The translations under genes and the position numbers were made by a program. From the NCBI RefSeq assembly GCF_026151205.1, contig NC_087075.1, positions 14,335,628-14,399,627 on the forward strand: a DNA stretch of 64,000 nucleotides, given 5' to 3'. The notes below the pieces were generated by a model. That model saw only the letters and a program-made list of their open reading frames with translations, searched no databases and was not told where the DNA came from. This document shows positions 44,041-54,547 of the stretch, piece after piece. Source of the stretch: Bolinopsis microptera (Eukaryota > Ctenophora > Tentaculata > Lobata > Bolinopsidae). The stretch's first letter is position 1, and each line of letters begins with the position of its first letter.

Positions 44041-44893
44041 CAACACCTGTGTTACCTTAGCAACCCAAATATTGTTTCCCTGGCAACCACGTCTTGTGTT
44101 AAGTTATCAACCACTAGTGTTACCTTAACAACCACTGTAGTGTTACCTGTACCATATCAACCACCAGTGTTACCATAGCAACCACCAGTGTTACCATAAC
44201 ACCCACCAGTGTTACCATAGCAACCACCAGTGACCATAGCAACCACCAATGTTACCATAGCAACCACCAATGTTACCATAGCACCCACCAGTGTTACCTT
44301 AACAACCACTGTAGTGTTACCTGTACCATATCAACCACCAATGTTACCATAGCAACCACCAGTGTTACCATAACACCCACCAGTGTTACCATAGCAACCA
44401 CCAGTGACCATAGCAACCACCAATGTTACCATAGCAACCACCAATGTTACCATAGCACCCACCAGTGTTACCTTAACAACCACTGTAGTGTCACCAGTGT
44501 TACCATAGCAACCACCAGTGACCATAGCAACCACCAATGTTACCATAGCAACCACCAATGTTACCATAGCACCCACCAGTGTTACCTTAACAACCACTGT
44601 AGTGTTACCTGTACCATATCAACCACCAATGTTACCATAGCAACCACCAGTGTTACCATAGCACCCACCAGTGTTACCATAGCAACCACCAGTGTTACCA
44701 TAGCAACCACCAGTGTTACCATAGCACCTACCAGTGTTACCATAGCAACCACCAATGTTACCATAGCAACCACCAGTGTTACCATAGCAACCATCAATGT
44801 TACCATAGCAACCACCAGTGTTACCATAGCAACCACCAGTGTTACCATAGCAACCACCAGTGTAACCATAGCAACCACCAGTGTTACCACAAC
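44041..44893 (+). repeat. 21-bp minisatellite of RFX X-box-like sites, array 1
   Basis: The unit is GTTACCATAGCAACCACCA plus two bases; the core GTTACCATAGCAAC matches the RFX X-box pattern GTNRCC-N2-RGYAAC. About 36 units, in a higher-order arrangement in which segments of several units are duplicated with an insert (TTAACAACCACTGTAGTG). The same unit forms array 2 at 48861-49252 inside the G-alpha gene. Confidence 0.93.
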
Positions 44894-45047
44894 AACCCCC
44901 GGTTATAAAGCAAAGAATGTGTACATGCTGCATGTACATGTTGAGTGGGAAATGCAATTCTCTTAATTAGAACGGAATGTGAGGTGTAATGAAAAGATAA
45001 GTGCAACAACCGCAGCTGCATAGTGCATACCTACACTACTCTGTTAC

Positions 45048-45195
45048 ATAACGTGTTACATAGCGTGTTACATTGCCTGTTACATTGCCTATTACATTGC
45101 CTGTTACATTGCCTGTTACACTGTCTGTTACATTGCCTGTTACATTGTCTGTTACATTGCGTGTTACATTGTGTGTTACATTGCCTGTTATGTGT
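45048..45195 (+). repeat. 12-bp tandem repeat (TGTTACATTGCC)n
   Basis: About 12 units with GTGT and GTCT variants. Confidence 0.9.
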
Positions 45196-45544
45196 TACAG
45201 TTGTAACTCTCCCTACAATACTCTGACCTTGTAGTTGTACACTATATTGCCTGTATTCAGAGTACTTAAGTTACGGGTTATCATATTATATCAGCTTGTA
45301 TCATCTCATCAGTGCAGCTTAATGCTGGTTAATATACTGATTTGTTCGCCTGCTCACTCTGCTCTTGTTACCTTGTATGAGCTTATCAGTACCAGTGTTA
45401 CCTTAGCAACCACCAGTAGTTACCTTAGCAACCACCAGTATCCCTCACGCTAGCTCTATTTTGTGTACTGTCTATAACAGGTCCTCTTCAAAGGACTATA
45501 TACACCACTTTATTGGTAGAAGGTAAAACTATAACAGTGCTACA

Positions 45545-46735
45545 ATATTGCTAAAATACTGTAACACTACAATATTATCATAGTGTTACAGTTTAGTCAC
45601 TACACTGTAACACTATGTTACAGTTATAAACACTACACTGTAACATTATGATACAGTTTAGTGTTACAGTACAGTGTAGTCACTACACTGTAACATTACA
45701 CTGTAACACTATGATACAGTTTAGTCACTACACTGTAACACTATGATACAGTTTAGTGTTACAGTGTAGTCACTACACTGTAACACTATGGTCTATGATA
45801 CAGTTTAGTGTTACAGTGTAGTCACTACACTGTAACACTATGATACAGTTTAGTGTTACAGTGTAGTCACTACACTGTAACACTATGGTCTATGATACAG
45901 TTTAGTGTTACAGTTTAGTCACCACACTGTAACACTATGATACAGTTATAGACACTACACTGTAACACTATGATACAGTTTAGTGTTACAGTGTAGTCAC
46001 TACACTGTAACACTATGATACAGTTTAGTGTTACAGTGTAGTCACTACACTGTAACACTATGATACAGTTTAGTGTTACAGTGTAGTCACTACACTGTAA
46101 CACTATGGTCTATGATACAGTTTAGTGTTACAGTGTAGTCACTACACTGTAACACTATGATACAGTTATAGTCACTACACTGTAACACTATGATACAGTT
46201 AGAGTCACTACACTGTAACACTATGATACAGTTTAGTGTTACAGTGTAGTCACTACACTGTAACACTATGATACAGTTTAGTGTTACAGTGTAGTCACTA
46301 CACTGTAACACTATGATACAGTTTAGTGTTACAGTGTAGTCACTACACTGTAACACTATGGTCTATGATACAGTTTAGTGTTACAGTGTAGTCACTACAC
46401 TGTAACACTATGGTCTATGATACAGTTTAGTGTTACAGTTTAGTCACTACACTGTAACACTATGATACAGTTATAGACACTACACTGTAACACTATGATA
46501 CAGTTTAGTGTTACAGTGTAGTCACTACACTGTAACACTATGATACAGTTTAGTGTCACAGTGTAGTCACTACACTGTAACACTATGATACAGTTTAGTG
46601 TTACAGTGCAGTCACTACACTGTAACACAATGATACAGTTTAGTGTTACAGTGTAGTCACTACACTGTAACACAATGATACAGTTTAGTGTTACAGTGTA
46701 GTCACTACACTGTAACACTATGATACAGTGTTATA
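45545..46735. repeat. 45-bp satellite of perfect hairpins, about 25 copies
   Basis: Each unit holds AGTGTTACAGTGTAG, then TCA, then the exact reverse complement CTACACTGTAACACT. This gives 15-bp arms with a 3-base loop. Units are joined by ATGATACAGTTT, sometimes with an extra GGTCT. The array can fold into a row of cruciforms, and transcribed RNA would be a chain of stem-loops. Confidence 0.93.
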
Positions 46736-47002
46736 AAGCACACATAACAGAGAGTGTATAATATCGTTAAAAATACCAGTGTTATGATGTTAGATCACTG
46801 CTTTTCAGACAATATTCTCCGCCGTGATTCATGCTTGATTGCTATTTACTTACTGAGTTCAGTAGTTCACTGTGTTTACTGCTCCAATTAATCAACTTGT
46901 CTCGTACTAGCAGCTGTATAGAACTAGTATATATACTACTACTATTATAGTATTATATTATTATGGTACACACGTTGTGCGTTTCTGTTGTAGTTGTTAT
47001 TA

Positions 47003-48309
47003 AAGTAAAACTCCGATTTACCGCGGAGTTTGGGGAAAGGAAAAATCTGCGGTAAATCGGGGTTTGCAGTAAATCGGGGTTTGCAGTAAATCGGGGTTAT
47101 GTTTGTTTACACTATGCACAAAAACCTGACAGTAAAATGTTGGGAACTTACACAATTCACAACACCCGATCAAGTGGCCATTAAAATCCAACTCAGCTCG
47201 ACAGAACTTATTCTGGCAGCTTCGTTCATGGATATAAACCATAGCAACCACCGCAAGAGACACCCCCTCTCTCAAGGAATGCCATTGATCACAAAATCCC
47301 GCCTATTATAGGATCAGATACTAACTCATACCACACTCTTTGGGGGAACAGGATGTGCAATAAAATAGGGGAGGAACTGCTTCCTCTCCTCCCTAGGGGG
47401 TCGACACCAACCTTTATGAACTCCAGGAGTCACAACTCCATTATTGATCTCACTATAACAAACCAGTTGGGAGGAGATCTGATCAGTAACTTATGACAGT
47501 GATCTCTATTCCAAGTCCGACCACCGATATATCATGTTCGAATCACAGGACCGAAAAAGGAACCGAAGCAGATCCGCCTAGTCAAGAACACTGACTGGGT
47601 CAGATTTGAAGTGTCCAATTCCACAATCTTACATAAATTACGCCTGATCGACGACAAAGTCACCAGACTGGATCAGGAAACCTGGTCAACTGATGGTCCC
47701 AGACACACCAAAATGACACTCTGCCACAAACACGTCAACGTCATAAAAAATCTCAGCACTACAATCAGCAATAACGAACAAAATTAAAGAACTGCAGTGC
47801 ACCTTATCAGTTATCACGGGACACTGTGGCTTTAAAAAACACCTCCACACCATTTGCAACGAAGAGGAGACTGTCTTACACTTTCTTGATCAGTGCCCAG
47901 CTATTGCCCAAATATGAGGACAATATTTCCAGGACTATTACCTCTCCGTCAATGCCATATTTGACAACCAACACATCTCCACTATTGTCAATTTCGCAAA
48001 CCGCACCAAACGCTTAATTGTGCCAGAGGAGCTGGACCAGACCGGTGTGACATAGTGACCACTCACACGTTGTCTTAGCTCATCTTCGGCAACCTCCACC
48101 ATGGTTGCCATACCCCAGAGGCAGACAGAGCATCCACATGCTATCCTCTCGTGGGCCATCCAGGCCCAGCCTCTCTCCAAAAAAATATGCATTTTATAAG
48201 CCCTATTTGGGGGAAAGGAGATGGCCGCGGTAATTCGGGTTTGCAGTAAATCGGGACGCGGTAAATCAGGACACGGTAAATCAGGACACGGTAAATCGGG
48301 GTTTTACTG
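47003..48309. mobile_element. pogo/Tc1-mariner-like non-autonomous element carrying a LINE
   Basis: The left end AAGTAAAACTCCGATTTACCG and the right end CGGTAAATCGGGGTTTTACTG are inverted repeats (19 of 21 bases), bordered by TA on both sides (47001-47002, 48310-48311), the mariner-superfamily target. Subterminal repeats of GGTAAATCGGGG lie inside both ends (47038-47097 and 48225-48300). No transposase remains; the middle is occupied by a deleted LINE. Confidence 0.8.
47100..48190 (+). mobile_element. Internally deleted LINE of the 16466 family
   Basis: The left part encodes endonuclease fragments in two frames (ELILAASFMDIN; then DTNSYHTLWGN, FMNSRSHNSIIDLTI). Most of the RT is missing. The right part matches the RNase H-to-zinc-knuckle region and the 3' UTR of the LINE at 16466-17537 (HFLDQCPAIAQ, FDNQHISTIVNFAN, stop 48053-48055, CCAGGCCCAGCC near the tail), ending in a short A-run. 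Many frameshifts. Confidence 0.82.
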
Positions 48310-48810
48310 TACTATTCTCTTGTATCTTCATCTGCTGTATTATGACTTTTACTCATGTAGGGTAGCATTACTCATTAGAGATAGTTTTTTAATACTACTG
48401 CAGCATGACGATGTCCGCTCACTACGACATTTCCACTAGAAGTACCAGAACTAGTAGCTTATTAGCTACTAGAACTAGTATTACTTATACATTTCCAGGG
48501 TTGAATATTCAGGAAATTATTACATCCTGACTTCTGATATTGCCCGTAAAACACGCAGCACTGGAAAATGTTAATTAATTCGCTGGTTGGTCCGGAATTA
48601 ACATTCTCTCTCTTACTGTGTTCCTTGATCAACTGTCTGGTTTTCATTGTGATAACTGTGGATCACCCTGTAAGCCTGTAGTTCCACCGGGATATATCCT
48701 ATCTTCTTATTGAACTTACTAACTCTTAACTTTTACTTACCAATAACCGGAAATTATGTTGTAACAGGGATGTAAATGAAGCAGACATGTAAGATTGGTC
48801 CAACTGTGAC

Positions 48811-51800
48811 ATGATAAAGGGTTTAATGGAGAGGTGTTGTCCAGGACTTGTAGAAGGTAAGTGTTACCATAGCAACCACCAGTGTTACCATAGCAACCAC
48901 CAGTGTTACCATAGCAACCACCAGTGTTACCATAGCAACCACCAGTGTTACCATAGCAACCACCAGTGTTACCATAACAACCACCAGTGTTACCATAGCA
49001 ACCACCAGTGTTACCATAGCAACCACCAGTGTTACCATAGCAACCACCAGTGTTACCATAGCAACCACCAGTGTTACCATAGCAACCATCAATGTTACCA
49101 TAGCAACCACCAGTGTTACCATAGAAACCACCAGTGTTACCATAGCAACCACCAGTGTTACCATAGCAACCACCAGTGTTACCATAGCAACCACCATTGG
49201 GCCATGGGTACCAGATAGCAACCACCAATGTTACCATAGCAACCACCATTGGTACCAAAATAACAGCCAGCAAAACAGCCAAGGTTTGGAAATTTATGAG
49301 CTAATTAAGATATTGAATGGTATATCAATATCTAACCCGAGCTTACCTTAGCAACCACTAGTGTCTAGTGGTAGCTCAATAATTAAAAGATGTATAGAGC
49401 AAATGTAATATATAGGCTACACTCTGAACAATTTAATCATCAACAATATTTCTAAACTGTACAATTGTCAACTGGAGGTAGTTAGTGTATATTTCTGTGT
49501 TAAACCATGTTTATTTCAGGAGAAGGGGCCGACCCCAGTCTTACACAAGCTAGCAACAATATAGACAGACAACTTCAGGAATGGAAGAGACAACGACAGA
49601 AAGAAGTCCATTTGCTCCTTCTTGGTTAGTTCTTTGTGTTCCTTCTTGGTTAGTTCTTTGTGTTCTTTTTGCTCCTTCTTGGTTAGTTCTTTGTGTTCTT
49701 TTTGCTCCTTCTTGGTTAGTTCTTTGTGTTCTTTTTGCTCCTTCTTGGTTAGTTCTTTGTATTCTTTTTGCTCCTTCTTGGTTAGTTCTTTGTGTTCTTT
49801 TTGTTCCTTCTTGGTTAGTTCTTTGTGTTCTTTTTGCTCCTTCTTGGTTAGTTCTTTGTGTTCTTTTTGCTCCTTCTTGGTTAGTTCTTTGTGTTCTTTT
49901 GCTCCTTCTTGGTTAGTTCTTTGTGTTCTTTTTGCTCCTTCTTGGTTAGTTCTTTGTATTTTTTTGCTCGGTACTAGGTAGGTCAGTAGAAGTAGTACTA
50001 GTAGTAGTACTACTACTGTACTCGGTAGGTCAGACACATCACCAGTATTATTGCAGGTCCAGGAGAAAGTGGTAAAAGTACCATCCTGAAACAAATGAGG
50101 ATTTTACACAACAGCGGCTACAATGATGTAGGAAACATTTACTTTTTAAATTAAGCGTACAATGATGATTTGATATAATTACCCTCACCAGTATTATGTT
50201 AAGCATAATCTATTTCCTCTAAATCAGGCGAAGTTAATAATAGGTGACTTACCCCGAGTTGCGAAACTAAACAGTAATTCACTCAAACATTTGCACACCA
50301 TCAAAGTGAAAGTGAAAATGAAAGTGAAAGTGGACGTATAACTCAATAAATCCTCCAGAACGAGCGACAACAGTACAAGGTTGTAGTGCACAGGAATATA
50401 GTTGACTGTATGTGTGCCATTCTAACTGCAATGGAGAACATGGGCATGCCTTTCAACGATTCTAATAGAATATCAGGTCTGTTAACTTGACACAGTAACT
50501 CATTTCTTTTAGTGTTTCCTTAGTGTTATCTAAGCAACCGCCAGTGTTACCTTCACGACTTCTATTTGTCCCAATTGCCACATTTTCTCCGTTTGATATA
50601 GTAACAAAACTATCGCGCTGTGATAACCACAGAGCCATCAAATTTTAATGATGTTATAAATATAATGTTACAGCATTTCATACTATTTATTATAATGTGA
50701 ATTGTGAACCTTATTTTCTATATCAGTCGATTGTTTGAAATTAAGGGAACTTCACAAGAAGTTGAAGGTATTTATATTCATGTTGCTGCCGCCCTCACCT
50801 TAGCAGCAGTTTAGCAGTTTAGATATATACATGTAACTCAGCGACGTGTTACCTTAGCAACCCTAGCGTTACTTTAGCAACGTCCAGCTGTGCCTCTTTT
50901 AGACCCTCTCTCCCTTTTACTATCCTGCTGTTAAGAGTAAATTAACTTGAAATAAAGTGAAGTAGGTTGACATAGAGTAACGTAGGTTGACATGTACGGT
51001 AACACGACATCTGTCCGACAGCGACATCTGTCCGACAGCACTATTTTCTTGTGTTTGAAGTGATATCTAAAATTTGGCACATAGAAATTCACCCAAACTT
51101 GCACAAATTATATTTTACTATCTAGAAAGTTTCAAGAAAATCGTACGGTAGGATCCGAGATAAAATATTTCTGAGTCGGACAGATGTCGCTGTCGGACAG
51201 ATGTCGCCCAATCGACATGTACAGCAACATGTTTTAATCTAGAGTAATCAGGGATTGCTCCTGTAGTACAGCAGCAAATCAAGATATTAAATCTCTCCAA
51301 ATTTGATCTAATCTAAAAACAAGCTCAGATTTAAACGTCGATGACCTATCCCACATTTAGTTCCTCTAATTAGATTGTGACATGAGAGACGGGTAATGAG
51401 GTTATTTAATTTAAGAGAATATGACAGACACACCGTAACTGCAGCTAAGCGTAACCTAGCAACCGTTACTTAGCAACCAACCTATCAACTAACCTAGTTA
51501 ATTAGTTAGTTTGTTAAAAACTTAATAATATGTGCTGTACCTGAGCTGTGAAATTCATTTGCAATTATTTGTTTTTAATGTTTAATAATAGTGTGTATGA
51601 TACAGAGGTGTAGGAATGATTTTCTTCATGAGAGGGCCAAAATCTTAGAGTTTTAAAAATTTAGCACGAGCTTTGGCCACAGCCTGAATTTCAAAAACAG
51701 CAACGGTTCAGTGTCAACTATGCCTGCATAGAATATTGTAAGTTTATGGCAGGATGGCCTAAGCGAAGGCTGCATCTTGTCCAAATTCTTTTGGCATATG

Positions 51801-54499
51801 GATACTATAAATGGCGAAATTTTTGTTGATGATTTTGCACGTGCAAAAGGCCTAGCTGAGCATTTTGGCAATAGAGATCATTTTCAAACACAGTTTCAAG
51901 AACGATTCAAATAATACGATTTTAAATGCATATTAGGGCCTGCAATTGGACCTCGATTGTGGAACTTAATCCCACCAAACATACTATCGAAGATCCCCTG
52001 CACTTAAAAAAATGCTTACAACGTTTGTGAAATCATTCCCGGATGAGCCTCTAGTGGCAGGATACAGCTGTCGAAATGGAAACTCGTTACTGCGACTGGT
52101 GTGGAATAAAGGCAGCAACCTCGCTGTCCGGGTGGTCAGCAACTCTGATGACCCGATAGAGGATTCTATGAAGCACACCAAAGTAACCAAAGTAACCAAA
52201 GTCACCATATCAAAGGATAAAGTCCTGCCAATTTTGAAAAACATGCTTACAGCAATAGGTCTCACTCTCAAAAAGGGTGAAAGGAGGGAGAATCTGGAAC
52301 AATGTTTGGAAAATTTGTTTTAAGAAATGAATTTTAGCAATAAGGTATGTAAATTTGGACTACAAGGGGCGACTACCGTGCAGTTAAACTGCAGTTTGAC
52401 AGGATAGGCCAAATGAGGCCAAAAAAGTTGGCCCATTTCGCCCCTTGCCCAGATTTTATTTCTTCCTACACCCCTGGTATGATATAAATTACTGCAGACT
52501 TTTGAAAGTAGTTTTCACATTGTATAATACCGGTTGTCCGAGGTGACCACTTACCTCAGATAATGTGCTGTGATACTCTATATAAAGTAGTGTCTATAAT
52601 GGTACCGCTGCAACCCTACTTCTATAACCTATTATAGCCCATGTAAATAATAAATAAAGTTTTCAAACATTTCTCGAGTTACTAATAGGTCTATTTTATT
52701 TATAACAAACTTGGCTAACTTACTACCTAGAAAGATGCGGACTGTATCACATATTTGAAACCTTGTAACGCCTTCCAAACGCACTTGACTCCGGAATATG
52801 GGATGTGTGTTAAAAGGCTGTGGGAAGACAGGTCAGTCTTACCATGGTAACTGTTACCATGGTAACCATGGTAACAGAGCATTCTTCAATCAAGTATGAA
52901 ATATTTGTTAACTTATTAATTTATTTTGGTTATATTAAATTTTAAGCACTGTACAATGTACATAAATATAATGAAGTCTGAATCTGTCATATCATCTAGT
53001 CGTGTTTACCCAGCTTCTGTTACAAATCATACAGTAAAATTGAGGAAATAAACTATTATTTCTTTAAGTTTTATTTTGTTTTCATCTTAGATAAGATGTA
53101 ACAATGTGAAATAGTATTTTACATGAGTCCTATTTCAGGGGAGTGCAGAAAGCATACGATATGAGAGCAGATTATCAGATCTATGATTGTGCACAATAGT
53201 AAGTTTTATTATACTTTAGTTAGCTGAACTTATATCTTGATATAATAGCTTTTAAAATCTCCGGCAAAAGCAACTGAATTTTATAAATTTGATGGATATG
53301 ATGGTCATTCATTTTGAATCCCTTCAAAGCTTTTTAGAACAGTATAATTTGAATGTTTGAGATTAATAAGTGCCGGTTCTTTGTTTTACGTAATAGATAC
53401 TTAAGCTTTTGAGTACTTTATTTTACTACTCCAGTTTAATGTATTTATTAATACTTTAAATATTTTTAAATAAACTAGTTTGTGTTAAAACACAAACTAG
53501 TTTATTTTGTATTGCCATATTCATATAGATACCAATTAAAATATGGCAATAGAAAAAAAAAACGACCTGGTTTAATATTTCTGTCGACAGATTTCCTCTT
53601 ACAATCTTCCATTTCAGTTTTTTTGATAACATAGAGAGGATAACAGAGCGAAACTACCTGCCCACTATAGACGACATTCTCTGTACTCGGCTGGAGACCA
53701 CCAAGATAGTAGAAGCAAAGTTTAACTACAAAACCCTTAGTTTCAAGTAGGTTGCAAACACATTCACTTTCACTTTCACTCTGTCTTCATTGGTTGCAAA
53801 ATATAAATATTGTGTATTCATTGGTTGCAGATACTGTTTCTTCATTGGTTGCTTTGTGCCACGTTTTTTACAGAGATGCTGGACCTGATGATGCCGGGGA
53901 AATCTAGAAGAAAATTTAGGAGGTAGTGTTGTCGAAGATTCCTTTTTTTCCAGAGAGGCAATAATAAAAGTTTTGTCCTCTTAGTTGAGCAATAGCTTGG
54001 TACTGTCCTAGAAAATGCGAGACGGTCTCTATATACCTCATGGTCACACGTAGAACAGGCATTGGTGCTACATTTTCAGGTGATATGAAGGTGTTCGTTT
54101 AGCCCACAGTGTTCGGTGATGAAGGTGCACTGTAGCTCTGTATAATTTCTGTCTGTCATAACTGAGTGTAGTGTTAAGGTTTTTTGATGGTAGCGGCATG
54201 TTTTGTTACCTAGTGTCATCTTGGTGTGTCTTATAGGTTGTAAACCATTCTATCTGGTTTAGTCTGGTTTATTATGTGCCACGTGGTGCGAATGCTGTGT
54301 TCTGATTGGTTACTTTGTGTCACGTGGTACGAATGCTGTGTTCTGATTGGTAAGTTCTGCTCAGGTAAGTCCTCCTCTTGTACACTGGTACGTGGTTTTG
54401 AAGTGCTGTGAGAGTGAGTCTGGTACGGGGAGATGTACAGTGTAATACAGTGTAATATACTGTAATGTAATATACTACATGATGACAGGTTGCAATTTG

Positions 54500-54547
<48 letters not shown>

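Noticed and set aside
47018-47275. Minus-strand 85-residue frame
   Set aside because: Lies antisense to LINE endonuclease remains and the transposon end; no recognisable content.
48826-48828. Second in-frame ATG as G-alpha start
   Set aside because: The ATG at 48811 is the first after an in-frame stop, has a purine at -3 and gives a Gq-like N-terminus; the second remains possible.
49516-50094. Minus-strand frame with [11 protein letters not shown] repeats
   Set aside because: Antisense of the 33-bp intronic repeat; the plus strand carries a supported G-alpha exon at the same place.
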